From Diphasiastrum complanatum (taxonomy: Eukaryota > Streptophyta > Lycopodiopsida > Lycopodiales > Lycopodiaceae): a DNA stretch of 64,000 nucleotides. This document shows positions 1 to 50,062 of this stretch, one piece after another. A model generated the notes under the pieces. It was not told where the DNA came from. It worked only from the letters and a program-made list of their open reading frames with translations, and made no database searches. Made by a program: the position numbers and the translations under genes. The stretch spans positions 19,935,761 to 19,999,760 of the forward strand of contig CM055104.1 in the NCBI GenBank assembly GCA_029204225.1, written 5' to 3'. Position 1 is the first letter of the stretch, and every line of letters begins with the position of its first letter.

Positions 1-603
1 TCTCGGTAAAGCACGTAACAGGTAGGTGAAATGTTTCTCCACTAATACTACATTCTCTATTTCAGCATTGTGTAATGAAAGGAACAGATCCTTTATCTTT
101 CTGATAAAGGAAATAAGGTCTATGTTGTCCCATCGCAGATTCGTCAGCTGATCTTCAAGAAGCATGATCTGTCTGCATGATTTCATCTGATCTAGTAAGC
201 AATGTATCTCACATTTCTCTTGTATTAGAAAGTGTCGCGAGGTCAAGCGTCAGGCTATCTTCGATGGATAATGACAATAGGGCTACTACCTTGTCATTCT
301 TCTCTCTCCATTCTCGTAGCTCTTTGCCGGTGTTTGTAGGCATCTCTTCAGTGCCGTCTACCCAAGGCCATAGTCCTTGTCCCTTTAGACAGGTCTTTAC
401 TTTCCATGCTAGGAAATTCGACTCAGCTGAGTTGAAGATTGTGCAGATCTTCGAATGTATACTGCTGATCGATGCCATTGTTGTAGATTGTGCTCTTCAG
501 TTGTTCTTCTAGTTTCTTGTTTTTTGAATGCCTGTCTCCTGGATCTGATAGCTCTTAAGCTATGTCAGGGCTCTCGGATATGAGCTCGCAACTCTGATAC
601 CAC
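1..603 (-). pseudogene. Ty1/copia gag remnant with primer-binding site
   Basis: The minus-strand frame at 209-478 reads as the N-terminal part of a copia gag polyprotein, with the typical pattern FLAWK..., LKGQGLWPWVDG and EWREKNDKVVALL. Below 209 the frame breaks, but gag-like words (DQLTNLRWDN, LLRALPR) continue in other frames to the window edge, so the gene is frameshifted and cut by the window. TGGTATCAGAG, the complement of the 3' end of plant initiator tRNA-Met, lies on the minus strand at 592-602, and a second near copy lies at 622-631. This places a 5' LTR to the right of about 603-632, but I could not find its outer end. Confidence 0.7.
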
Positions 604-1835
604 CGTTGAGAATCTCAGTGGTCTGATACCACAGTTGGAAATAACAGATCAAGCATAGTTGATATCCAGACACAAATTATTTTTCTCTACTACCACTGTT
701 GAAAAGAGTTCTCATAGAAACAAACCTAGATAGAATTCCATTATGTCTTCGGGTCTACTGCTGTCTGTGATGGGATCTACAATCCTCCAAGGTGTAGACA
801 GACACTGCTGACCTATGTATAGTTTACTTATGTGTAATTTGTTCAGTTAGCAAAGCTTTGTGGCTCGAAACACTTTGTTTCTTCAGCATCTCTTGCGCTG
901 ACGCGTTGGGTGGGTTTGTCACACATCGCTATAGAAAATATCACTGATAATACAGTAGCTGTTATGCACATGTTTATCCTTGTCTTGAATAATATCGAAT
1001 GTTTTGATGTTTGATCGTTGTCTGTACATGTTCAACTGTTTATTTTTATTCCGCACACTGGCTCATTCTTGTTGAATGCTTAAACAGATTTAAAATGCAG
1101 GACAACAGTGTCTGTCTACACTCTAAAAGATTGTAGATCTGATCTAGCAGGCAGTAGCCGCCAGCTAGAATTGAACTCTATTTGGGTATAGCTAACCTTA
1201 TTGTTTCATGCATCAGAGCAACAAAAGTTTGAAGAGTGTGAAACAAGAACGCAAATCCTTTCCCCTTCCATTTCATTTCGTGTATTCAATTCACACTCAA
1301 CATTTAGTACATTCATATGATTTTATCAAACTTGTATTAGCAAAAAAATGCAATTTCATAAGATATCAATGTGAACAAAAAAAAATCAGTACCTGACAAC
1401 GGATGCTAATTTGTAAATGGCATCACAAAGTTCATCAGTTAGACAGCCACGAATGCACATTGGAAACATGTACTCAACCATCTTCAACTAATCATGAGAT
1501 TTTAGACCATGGAGTTTTCCTGCAGCTGTAAATAATATTTGTAGTAAATGAGCAAAATCTGTTGGTGTTCTCATCTCGTAAATGACTGACTGTACGTACT
1601 TATACTCTTCTTTTCTAAGAATCCAAGGAGATCTTGGAATAGTATAGGTATTTCCATCAGTATTTAATTTTGGCCAATACTCTTTTCTTTTCTTTTTTAT
1701 TCTTTTAGATCTCGTTAGTCTATTGATATGCTCCGGCCGCTGCTCGTTGCTACTCTGATCCAATCATACGCAAATTTCTTGTCAATGCTTTTCGATAGAA
1801 CTTGGTGTACATTCTTATGAGAATTATATAAAAGT
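604..1835. other. No gene seen; possible remains of the copia 5' LTR
   Basis: The position next to the primer-binding site suggests that the first few hundred bases are LTR, but no second copy exists in the window to confirm it. The open frames here are short and have no recognisable motifs. Confidence 0.35.
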
Positions 1836-2816
1836 TTTCGACGTTTGCCAACGCGCAAAGAATATAAAGAAAGCCGACCACAATCTCCTTACTCCAATAC
1901 TTGAAAGCGAAGCGTTCCACAAATGGGATATCGACTTTGTTGGACCTATTAGTCCAGTAGCACGTGGCACCCAATCCCGATATATCTTGATTGCCACTGA
2001 TTATGCAACCAAGTGGATAGAGGCTCGAGCAACGCGCAAGGCAGATGCAAAATTTGTAGCATGTTTCCTCTATGAAAACATTATCACTAGATTTGGCTGT
2101 CCAATCGAGCTTGTTAGTGATCGCGGTTCTCACTTCCTTAATGATGTAATCAACACTTTACTAACGCATTACTTTGTTATACATCAAAAGAGCACTCCGT
2201 ACTATCTTAGATGTAATGTATTAGCTGAGTCTATAAATAAAACGATTTGTAAAGTCTTGAACAATATAGTAGAAACAAGTCGACCTGACTAGAAAACAAA
2301 ACTATTTTATGCTGTCTAGGCATATTGAACAACACCAAAGCGAGCCACGGGTTGGAAAACACCGTTTGAGCTGATATATGGCCAAGAGGTTGTTATGCCA
2401 ATAGAGTTTTTAATTCCTTCTCTACGCGTCACTTTAGCATATGCCACTGACTTGTGTGACGATAGTACCTATCAACGCCAAGTTCAAAATCGACTCTTTA
2501 CGTTGACAACACTGTGTGAAACATGTCTTATCTCTTATCATCCACAATTAGTTCATAAACGACGACAAAAGGCTTGGCACGATTGTCATGTTAGGACTAA
2601 GGATATCCATGATGATGATAAAATTCTACTTTATACATTCTTTAAGGTCCATCTTGGGAAATTGAAATTCCATAGCCAAGGCTCCTATGTTGTCAAGAAA
2701 ATTTTCACCACTGGTGTAGTCCAAAACCCTTGAAGGCATTTCCCTTGGCAGCTTAGTCAATGGTAGCCGACTATGAAGGTACTATGAGGATAATTTTTTT
2801 GTAAGTCCTGTGTAGC
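1836..2816 (+). pseudogene. Ty3/gypsy integrase and pol 3' end, broken
   Basis: Plus-strand frames read as the integrase core and C-terminal part of a gypsy polyprotein: DIDFVGPIS, then YILIATDYATKWIEA, VSDRGSHF and LAESINKT, which carry the D, D and E of the catalytic triad. The downstream part includes TGWKTPFELIYGQEVVMP. Stop codons near 2290-2330 and a frameshift near 2730 make it non-functional. The same protein, better preserved, is on the minus strand at 21613-22627, so these are two copies of one family in opposite orientation. Confidence 0.85.
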
Positions 2817-3445
2817 CATGTGTTTCTATGGTATTTTACCTCATACTTCTTTTATCCCCCTTCTTTTCTTTTTTCTTTCCATCATTGCGAAAAACACCTT
2901 GCATCCGACACCTTGCATCCGACAACCGCCCCATACATTTGCGTCCAAGAAGTCCATTTGCACCCGATGAGATTTGGTATGAATACCCCCCCAGCCGCCA
3001 AGTTCATTTTCAGTTTACACACTTTTCGGACAAGTTCATGTCTCTCTGGCAAATTTCAGTTGATCTTCCTGCTTTCTGATCTGATTCAGCCGCTGTTGCT
3101 TACATTCTGGCCGCTATCAAGCCCTCTTTCATTTTATCCATCATCTGTCATTCCACTACACATTTCTCTCTACTTGTGTTCACCCTACCATCTTTTTCAC
3201 CTTCCAAACATTACATACTTTAATTTTGTATTTGAGTTATCAACTTTTGCCTTTTTATTTTGGAAGTGTTGCATCTCATTTGTATCTGCCATCCACATTT
3301 TCGTTTGCATCCGCCATCCACTTTTTTGTTTGCATCCGCCATCCATTTTTTTTTTGTAGCCGCCATTTCCCATCCACCACTGTATCCGCCATATCCCATC
3401 TGCCACTATAGCTGCCATATCCCATCCGCCACTGTAGCCACCTTA
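2817..3445 (+). repeat. Non-coding 3' region of the gypsy family, rich in GCATCCG words
   Basis: This stretch follows the broken integrase and matches the segment after pol in the minus-strand element (20841-21612, inverted). Both begin CCATGTGTTTCTATGG and end near GTAGCCACC. It contains repeated GCATCCGAC and CCGCCATCC words. Similarity to the other copy stops at about 3441, which suggests an element or LTR end. Confidence 0.65.
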
Positions 3446-4552
3446 TTGTGTTGGATCATTGTGGTTGTTTAAGAGAAAGATATATATATATATATGGTGG
3501 GCCCTTGCCATGGACCACCATCATGCCAAGGAGCTAAAGTGCATTAACAAGGTACAATTACCATGCAAGGTAGTCTCAAGCCACCCTTTTGAGTTCTCCT
3601 TTGTATTTGTCACTAGAGAATTTTTAAAATGTGCCAATGATTCCATCACATATAAGATCCTTGTCATGGTTACATTTTTTAAAAGAAAAAAAATGCATTC
3701 TTAAATATAAAACAATAGTCTATACTCTACCCTTTCCTTCATCATTTAGGCTCCGCCCTTTTATGGTTCCAAGCATATCAAACTTTGATCTTCACATTGT
3801 ATCCTCTTATTTTATTGATTGTAACATGAAATGAATCACATACACCATCAAAAGCCAACTTAATTAATCATAGCTTAATTCGCATAACAAAGCAGCCATA
3901 GTTCAAAGTGTAGCATTCAACCTCATACCTAATTGCCCACCATTTACTTGTGCTTGCCGTGATTGGAATTTGACTAGATATTGCATTTTGCAAAGTAAAA
4001 TAAACACAAATCATGTCATTTGTTTTTTAACACCTAAAGACATGAATACTTCCTACTAGATGATGTACCAAGAACATTTACCTACAAAATTACAATGGTC
4101 GCCAATGACATTTGAAATTCAACACACCACACAAGGAGGCCATCAGACAACTAGGCAAAGTGGCCAAAGTTTGGCTGAAGCCTAGTTGCAACATAGATTC
4201 AGGCACAAGGCCCAATTTCCACCACATATAGTGCCCCTAGTTGGCCAAAGCCTAATATATCTTCAATCACATAGGGGGATCTAAACTAGGGTGAGGTGGG
4301 CAAGATCACAAAACAATCCTTAGGCACCACACTGGATCATTGGATTTTCATTCCTTTTCAACATGAAATATGAGTGTCGATCATCCATTTTCATACTGAT
4401 TTTACTAACACATAAGCCAGGTTTGTAGCACCTAAGCCATTTTGAAAATATCCAAGATATAAGGAATAATTTATAAACTGAATGTAAGTCCCATATGATT
4501 CAAGGGTCACATTGAAACAATAAAGCAACAAAAATAGGACCATTCTCAGGCT
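3446..4552. other. Intergenic stretch 3' of the 5-phosphatase gene; no gene seen
   Basis: AT-rich sequence with a short (TA)n run near 3480-3495 and a small inverted repeat around 4147-4190 (AACTAGGC paired with GCCTAGTT). No convincing coding frame was found. It should include the 3' untranslated region of the minus-strand gene ending at 4553, but I see no clear AATAAA signal. Confidence 0.4.
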
Positions 4553-41788
<37,236 letters not shown>

Positions 41789-43090
41789 TCAATCAGCAAC
41801 AGTCTCAGAGATTTCCAGTTATATATGCTGGAATAAATAGAGATATACGTGTTGAAAATCAAGACTCGTAATGAGCCCCTTCAAAGTCCTAAATATAGAT
41901 GTCTGCGACCACCCTTATTGGTCGGACAAAACACTACAACAATGGTTAATAATAAAATCAATATGGTGAAAATTGAATATCAAACTTCGAGACAGTTGGA
42001 TGCCACTTTTCATTCGACTACTATCAGCCAAAGGAAAAGCTCTTCCCTTGTATGAGAAAATTGATAGCAGGAACACTCACAAAATCGCGTGTCAAGCTAT
42101 CAGAAGGGCGGTAGCGCGACCAAGTAGGTGATAACAACAGTACATAAGCAGTCAGGAATGGCGTCCAAGATATTCGCAAAGGAAATGGTAGCGACGAAGA
42201 TGAAAAATCTTAGTAAGGCCCTTCACATCTTGTTACGCGGCATTACGTCCTAGTCCAAAACCCAAACGAGAAACCGTGTGGATTGATCGGGAAGGCGCTG
42301 AAAATTCAAAAAAGATTATTGCTGCTGCTAATTGGGCTGTATTCCTTCAAGATGCAGCAAATCTGGAGACTTGGGAGTGTAATTAATCAAAGAGAATGTA
42401 ATCAGCACCTACGCTCCGCATCAGGAAAGTCGAGGAATTTTGTGCACTCGCTGGCGGGCCAAGTGAGAGCTGCATTACGATTTAAAAATTTGTCTTGGAT
42501 ATTATTCGCATTTACCAGAGATTCTGGACAGAAAACTGGAAATCTCGACAATTCAAAGCTATCCTAAATTGCAAGCCTAGAGCATGCAGATAATCCGTGG
42601 CAAGGAGACATGCAATATTCAAGCAATAACTTCTCGTAAAGTGAAATCAACGTTATTTTGCCTGAGACAATAATGACCAAGAATATGAAGAATGCAAATC
42701 GCTCTGTAGATATCGAAAGAATAAACGATGCAACAACTCTAGATGTTATATAATGGTGATTGGATCTAAACAACACAGAACACGAGAAACCGAACTCAAT
42801 AAGAACAGGCCATGAAAATAACACCAGTACTGCAAATAAAATAAAAGCTCGTGGGGAAGCTGGAGCTTAAGTACTGTTGAGATTTGCCTAAAATTCAGAA
42901 AATTCAATAACACGCAGATGATTGCGATGCCGATCCACGCATCGCTACAGTTTTTCATCGTCTCTTGGCAGATCACGTTTCAAGCTGAGCGCATGCTCAC
43001 GCTCTAGCGCTGCACAGTCTGCACTACTTTAAGTCAGGCTGTTGGTGGAAATACAGATCAGTCCAGATCCACGTTATTAAAACTAAAAAG
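41789..43090 (-). promoter_or_regulatory. Upstream region of the 5-phosphatase gene
   Basis: The promoter and 5' leader must lie here if exon 1 is the first coding exon. The sequence is unique-looking, and the frames at 42283-42567 and 42564-42824 show no family pattern. I found no TATA box or regulatory site that I can defend. Confidence 0.3.
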
Positions 43091-43096
43091 TCTCCG

Positions 43097-43172
43097 ATAA
43101 GAGTTGAGTTGGTTATCACAAGCGTTTCCTCTTCGTGGGATTGCGAGTTCCAATCCCACTCTCGACGCCCCC
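43097..43172 (+). mobile_element. Possible tRNA-derived SINE or tRNA-like retroposon
   Basis: GAGTTGAGTTGG (about 43101) resembles the A box of RNA polymerase III promoters. GAGTTCCAATCC (about 43145) resembles the B box, at tRNA-like spacing. The anticodon arm does not fold convincingly, so it is not called a tRNA gene. No clear target duplication was found. Confidence 0.45.
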
Positions 43173-44200
43173 AATAGTATAGAGAAAAAAGAATAAGACT
43201 TGAACGAGATAAAAGTTTTAGAGAAATTTAAAAAATAAGCTAAAAATCTCAAAAATTGACAATATATTTTGAGTATCATATAAACCAGGTGGCACTTTAA
43301 GAGAATAAATGACAGCTTTTATTTTTTGGCCCATTTTTTTATTATTTTTTGTTTTTGTGAAATTTTATTTGAACATTTTTAAAAAGTAAAGTGATGCACT
43401 TCTATTGCAAAGTAAGTTTTTTTTTTCTTTACATGCACCTTTCAAACAAACAAATGCACCCTTTCCCATTTCACAATGTGCACAAAAAAGTAATTCAAGA
43501 CAAAACAAATAAAAGGGTTAATAAAAAAATGAAGGTATTTTGACACCACAAAAGCCTCGTATGTTATTGGCACAGATCTAATAATGCCTTGACACCGTAC
43601 ATCGATTGTGTCAAAGAGTGCAAAGTATCAAAAACAAGCCACATGCCACATGCTAGTTAAACCCATAAAAATAATATTTTTGCAATGCACTATTTTATAT
43701 ATATATATATATATATTTACAGGAAAACTTACCATGATTCTTTTATGTGTGCATGCACATGACTGCACAGATTGCATGGAACCATTTTTCGTATGCAGAT
43801 TCATATGGCACATGGCATATGGTCATTAGAGGGGGATGACATTTAAACTTTTATTCTATGTCCAAAAGTGAATTCGTCAAGGACTGTTTCTTTGGCCGTT
43901 CCACCGTTCGAAGGGCCTTCAGTCTCAAGCGACCACCCTCAGACGAAATCCCTTCCCTCAACAGGAGCACGTCAAAAAAATTTACGACACATAAAAAGGT
44001 TTTAAAAAAGTGAACATTTTCGCACTAAAAAAGGTATGTCTCCTTTCGCCTCAAGCTACCACCCTTATGCCCTTATAGACTAAATCATTTTCTCGACAAA
44101 AGGGCCTCGAATGCAACATTCCTAAAAGAAAAGAAAAATTAATTATTAAATGAAATGTCAAAATTATTTTAGCAATCAAAGAATCACTTTAGCAATTAAC

Positions 44201-44284
44201 CCAACGGGGTTGGCTCAGTTGGTTGGCTTGGCATCCAAAGTTTCTTTGGTCCGAGGTTCGAGCCTCCCCTTGGAAACCAAAAAG
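44201..44284 (+). mobile_element. Short tRNA-related SINE with target-site duplication
   Basis: TGGCTCAGTTGG (44211-44222) matches the pol III A box and GGTTCGAGCCTC (44255-44266) the B box, 44 bp apart as in tRNA genes. The insert of about 84 bp is bounded by the direct repeat CACTTTAGCAATTA at 44185-44198 and 44285-44298. It consists of little more than the tRNA-like head and a short A-rich end, much shorter than usual plant SINEs. Confidence 0.7.
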
Positions 44285-44600
44285 CACTTTAGCAATTAGC
44301 CAAACCGGCAATATAATGCAATATTAATAGAATAAGATAATTCCAAACGGAAAAAACTTATTGAAAGATCAAAGGGAATCGTGCCATGGGGCTGGGTAAC
44401 ACGGATGCTTAATTGCGGCCTCGACCAAAAGACCAAAGTCCTGTCCTCAGCGAAACATTGAGGAGTCCGCCGCCCCAAAAAAAAACACAACAAAAGCAAT
44501 GACAGAAGTATTTTAGCAATTAGCCAAACCGGCAATTTAGTGCAATATTAAAATAAATAGCCTCATTCCAAAAGGAAAAGACGTTTGCAAATATTAAAGA
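44285..44600. repeat. Local duplication around a second possible retroposon
   Basis: TTTAGCAATTAGCCAAACCGGCAAT and about 60 bp more occur at about 44288 and again at about 44513. Between them lies a GC-richer block ending in CCGCCGCCCC plus an A run (44470-44490), which looks like a 3' retroposon tail. Confidence 0.6.
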
Positions 44601-47320
44601 GAACGGCCGGGTACCATTATCTATATGCTACAGTGCAGGGGGGTCCTTAATTCAAACTCAATCATGATTCATACCAATATCAATATACTTCAATATTTTA
44701 TGCCGTATTTGAATTTTAAGGGACAAATCAGTCCAAAAGTCTTTACAGCCACGCGTTTACTACTTGAGTGAGCCTGGCAATGCTTTACATGCGTCACAAT
44801 TTTATTCGAATAGCCCATTGCATCACGCATCTCCATCAACGGTTTACGTGTAAAGTTGGTGGATCCAGTAATTAAAGCCTTTACCCGCGGTCCGGCGCTC
44901 GGACCGGAGAGTAATCACATGTGGATCATTTTCCATCGGACAAACCAACAAGTAATTGTTTTGCAAGCACGTGCCAAGCATCATTGCAGTTTGACCTTCA
45001 ATTGCCCCAACACCTTCCAGTTTCAAGCTTCACCTTTTTCTAAATTTATCACATTATCAGATATTTTGTATATGTCTTTCATCCAAATTTTCTAGTGTAA
45101 CTAAAAAACTAATAACAACATCATCTGAAAAATCATCAAAAACTTTGCAAAAACTGACTGGATAGTGCCAAAAAAAAAAAGATGGCAATATACAATGATC
45201 AATCAAATCCAAAGAGATTCATTTGGAAACTCAAATCATCTAACATAGATGCATCACCTTTTAACAAATCATCACCATAGCTTACCCCATCATTATATCA
45301 CCATTACATTGGCAAAGCTAAAAAATAAAGTATTAATTTTAAAATGGCATTTAATGTGCTCCCCTTGCACACCTAAGCCAACTTAGATGCTAATGCAACA
45401 TGTGGCAATGGAGTCTCTATTTCCAAATTGTGCATGTGCATGGAATAGAGATCCTCAAAGAGCCCATGTGGGTGGATCCCTCCAAAATCTATTGATTCCA
45501 CACAGTCGAGATCTTCCAAAGAGCCACTAACCTACAAACATGCCAGAGGGTTAGAGAAGAGCGCTCTGTGATCTGCGAGTCGCCTAGCAGGATGGTGTCA
45601 ATCCCAAGAGGTAAGTTAAATCACCAATGGCTAATTAGACGGGAAAACTCCGTCCACAAGTCCCTACGACAATAATAAAATGGGTGCTCCACTATTTCCT
45701 CCTCAATTGGCAAACTGGGAAAAGATGGTCATTTAGTAAGGGCCACTTGGCAAATGGTAAGGACTTGGTGAGGATGTAGTAAGCGAGTAGCAAAGCTTTT
45801 TTTTATGGGGTGAAAGCGAGCCGTGAGAAGTCTTTTGTGCCAACAAGCAAAAGAATGAGAAAGCGACCAGTGGGCACTAAAGAAGTCCAAGAAAAGAGAG
45901 GGATGTTGGCAAAGGTGAGTAGCATGATAACCCAAAAGTGAGGGGCGGCACTCAATCCTCCAATATGAGCAGGAGAGCAGGTGTGACATGCAGGCCAAGC
46001 ATAGAGAAGGAGGCAAAGATTTATGGTGGAAGAGGCAAGGATCTAGCAAGGGGGAACATGTACAAACTGACGAAGGGTAGAAAGGCCTTTGCTGGCCAAG
46101 GCCAAAGAAAGTTGTGGGTGTGCTGAAAAGAGGAGAGGAGGAACGAGCAGCTTGCCCATGAAGTATGCAACAATAGTGCTATTAGCAAGCAAAAAAGATA
46201 ATTATTGAGAAGAGTATAATCAAGCTAGAAAGAATGGACCGTCAAAACAGTTAATGCATCAGTGGAAGCATGTCTACGATAAAATCAACAATTTGGGCTA
46301 CTTTTGCAGAAGAGAAATTAGCTTCGAACGTTGAGGAAGATGTGTACTGACCTATTGGAGAAGAAGATGGTAGTCATGTTGGATGCAATAGTGTGGAGGA
46401 CACGGTTGTCCCTGCACATCAGGTCTAAGTATAGGAGGGTGGCCACCCTTCGACCCTACTTTTGCTTCCATGGATGAGAGTTTTGTTTCTATTGAGAAAC
46501 AAATGGCATCAACTTGCGAGAGCATGCTAATTTGTAAGCCTGCATGCGCCTCCATCTAAGGACAATTTTCCTTACATTTCATGGCCTTGTTGACCAAGGA
46601 GTGTGACAGAGAGCTTGCTTACAACAAGGTTGAGACCGTAGAACCTTGGCCCACCAGCTTCTAATTCTACATGCCAACGGAAATGAGAAGATTGGCAGGA
46701 GGCCATGGAAAGAGAGCTCTAGGGGGAGCGAAGCAAACGAGACAACCAAAGGAGCATAATCAACAAATATTGGAAGAAAGACAATTGTAGTGGGAGGGTA
46801 GAAATGACTACATGCAGAAGGAGGCAGAGAAGAAGGCAATCCTGAAGTAGCAAGAGGTGTGTGAGAAGCTAGAGAACTCTCAACAGGGGAGGAGGAAGGG
46901 AGCGATGAGCAAGAGGTGGAGGAGGAAGTAAATCATAGATCAAAAACTCTAGAGAGGGTGTCGAAATTCTCAAGGAAGTGCACACAACTTATTCTTAAAA
47001 TTTGGTACTTTAGCATTTCAAATCTCAACATCTGGAGGTCAAATGCACTATGTAACGATGGCCACTTGTTATCAGAAAATTTGGAGCTTCTATACCAAAT
47101 GAGAATCTAAAAAGTTGTCACTTGAGCAGAAGTTCAAAAGAACATCAACTTCATGACCCACAAAAATGTTACCGATGTCTCTTCCTCTGCATGTCAAAGA
47201 TTATAAATGATTCCTCATGATGCAAATAAAGAGCAACCAAAGAAAATATAATTATGTATCATTCTTCTCTTCACAAGTACATAAGCTGGTGTCAAGAGAA
47301 AAATTCAAAAAAAATCTTAC
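44601..47320. other. No gene seen; possibly decayed coding DNA at 45700-46900
   Basis: The plus strand from about 45720 to 46930 is unusually purine-rich, with scattered protein-like words in all three frames (RMRKRPVGTKEVQEKRG) broken by many stops. It may be an old element, but I could not identify it. Confidence 0.3.
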
Positions 47321-47421
47321 ATAGTTCCTGCAACAGCATTTCCAAGAAAAAAACACAAGCCAATGCTGACACCAACTTCTGGGCCAAGTGCCCTCCCAAT
47401 TAAGTAATATGGGCCCCCACC
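47321..47421 (-). CDS. Single exon of a plant cation-chloride cotransporter
   Basis: A 101-bp segment bounded by TTTGCAG and GTAAGATT encodes [18 protein letters not shown] and then [15 protein letters not shown]. This matches a highly conserved transmembrane stretch of plant cation-chloride cotransporters (Na-K-Cl / K-Cl symporters of plasma membrane and endomembranes). The exon has no stop, and its phase (0 in, 2 out) suits a coding gene. I looked for neighbouring exons (upstream ATNGAMK, downstream YVLGAVETF) on both sides and found none, so this is either one exon of a gene with very long introns or an isolated fragment. With the 5-phosphatase gene starting at 41788 on the same strand, a complete cotransporter does not fit downstream. 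Confidence 0.8.
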
Positions 47422-50008
47422 CTGCAAATGAAGTACAGCTAGACAACATCATTATCTGTTTAATTTTAGAAATCCCAAGAAAGATACCTTTACCCGCTGG
47501 TAAGTTTCTTAATTCCAAAATGCTCCAGATCACAAGCATCAACAAGACATATTAATCAGCACAACTACACACATTTCGTATCTCATGTCAAGTGTAAGTT
47601 TTGAATGTGTTAAGAAACTTTTACGATGAAATAGCTTTTATGGTCTAAGTTGTATTGAAGCAGCATTCACCCCAATTTTTCAAGAAATTAATTTTAGCCC
47701 AAAATATTTATCTCCTCCTCACACTTCTACCATCTACATATGAGATGATGACTTTTTCATCCACTTTGTATAACATCTTAGAGATGTATTTAAGCTTTTG
47801 AAAAGGGAATTGATGTTGAGGCGTGTTGAGTCATATTTAGTGAAGTCGTCTTAAGTTGAATCCACTCGACTTGTGAGTTAAGTTAAAAATCAATTTGAGA
47901 AAGATGATCATAAATCCAAATTAAAAAGTCAAAGTTCAAGAAGTAGGATCATTTCTCAAGATCAAACATGAAAATTGCCATTTCATTTCGCACCCCATGA
48001 TCATGCATTAAGAAAATATTTAGGGAGACTAAAAACATAGAAGAGTCTTTGGCATCAAAATAATCATTCAGAAAAAATTTAAATATACAAGATTGCGGTT
48101 TCCACTCCTAGCTTGTGCACAACTATGTTCCAACTTTGTAGTATTTTTTTTCTCTCTCAAAAAGCTAATCGTAGATTAAAGACTTTATACAAAGTACAAG
48201 GTAAAAGAGTTAAAAACTTACATAAGAAAGTGTTTATATGCCTCCTTAAAAAGAAGGGGGAGGGGGATGACATAATCACCAGTCCCAAATTTCCTGCTAT
48301 TTCTATCTACTCAAATGTTCCAAAGTGTAGTAGCTCTAATACATTGCTAGAAAACATTAATAGTTGAATCCTTAAAAGTAATAGCATTCTCCTGAATCTA
48401 ACATGAAAGAGTGTAATGGAAAGTTCAGTCACTAATCTCCATAGTGGGTTATAACAATGAAAGGACAAATGTGTCATGTCCTCATCTTATGTTTTGCACT
48501 TAGAGCAGGCATGTGACACATTACCCCTAAAACTGGCATGAACTGGAAGAGAAAGTTGGAGAATCCTAAGAGAGAAGATTCTATACTTACCAGGCGTAAT
48601 TTGATGAGTGTGACAAAATTTGGTCTTCCAAACATGAGGGGGATTGATATTATTGAAGAATATATACAATAACTATGTGATCTTAATTTTTTAGTCATTG
48701 CACATCATATGGCTTGTTTAGGAGTACTCTTGTAGGTTGAAACATTCATACCTATGCTAAGTATCAACATTATAATAACACTATTAGGCACCATTTTTTT
48801 ATATACTATCTAGATACCTCAATTGTTCATGAATGCTATTATACTTCTCTCTATGTTCTTTTCGAGGTTATTATCTACCTTATTGGTTATCGTGATATTA
48901 TTGTGTAGATTCAAATATGAACTTTTGACTTATACAAACATGTGTTTGTTTAAATGCATATTTGCAATAATGTAGATCCATTTAGGGTCCTAAACACTAT
49001 ACTTTAACCGTGGTATAAGATCCAAGTACAAGAGTTTATTTGTTGATCAAAACCAAGTCCAAATTTAGCAAGTTTGATGCTAAAAATCCAGTTTTGAGAC
49101 GGCGAGCCTATACTAAGTGATTGCTACAAATTTTGAGGTCTAAAGTAGATAGTGGATTGCAAGTGCACTTTTCACACGTGTGGGGAGTTGTTGTACCTAT
49201 GTTTAGGTTCCATTATTCATTCGATGCTCACAATTTTTCTACACATCATCTTGATGAGATTTTTGATGCAAATCAAAGTGGAAGCATCAAAGATTAAAAG
49301 CCATTATTGAGAATTGACTAAGTCCTAGGATTCAATTAATGAGAGCTTAGAACAAGTCCTAAAAAGTGATATTTTAGGGAGGTGAACTTATCATACTTCC
49401 ATTCAATCTTAGTGAGAGGGTGAGAGGGCCGAGACTAGAAGTCTATTTAGAGTCATTCAAATCAAGCAAAATCTTTAGAATCGATTTATTTCCATCAAGT
49501 GTGAGTTATTTTTTGTAGAATCCTTCAAGATAGTTCTTTTGAATCAAGATCACTTGGATCTTGCTACTTGTGTCTTTGTGAACATCAAGCAAGTGAGGAA
49601 AATTCTAATAAAGATCTTAGGGAGGGACGAGAAGTACATCCTTTGTACAAGTCATTAGCAAAGATGGGATCCATAGGTACATTCCTCTTAGAAGCTAGCT
49701 CATGAGAGGTTACATTTTACAAACTAATCAATATGGAAAGTGCTAGTTAGGAATGTCGCATGGACTTATCCAAATGATAGTTACATCAGTTTAGCCAGGT
49801 CGCAATTGGCACTTAGCCATATTGAGTTGTATATCGCAATTGGCACTTAGCCATATTGGACTGTCACTTCTCCAGTTTGATTACATGACAGTTACTTGCT
49901 AACAATGGTTAGCGCAAGTCGTTAGCTTAAAAAAAAAAAAAGGTAACATGTTTCGTTAACTCTCAACAAATATTTGTCGAACCTTTGATAGATATTTGTT
50001 ATTATCGA
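47422..50008. other. No gene seen
   Basis: AT-rich DNA with short meaningless frames. CGCAATTGGCACTTAGCCAT is duplicated at about 49801 and 49836. Confidence 0.5.
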
Positions 50009-50009
50009 T

Positions 50010-50061
<52 letters not shown>
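50009..50061. repeat. (TG)n microsatellite
   Basis: Uninterrupted TG run followed by GCATGCACGCGCGCACGCG, an alternating purine-pyrimidine stretch. Confidence 0.95.

Positions 50062-50062
<1 letters not shown>

Noticed and set aside
2820-3472. Plus-strand frames after the gypsy integrase
   Set aside because: They translate the repeated GCATCC and CCGCCATCC words, giving different meaningless peptides in each frame.
43097-43172. Functional tRNA gene
   Set aside because: A and B boxes are recognisable but the acceptor and anticodon stems do not pair convincingly.
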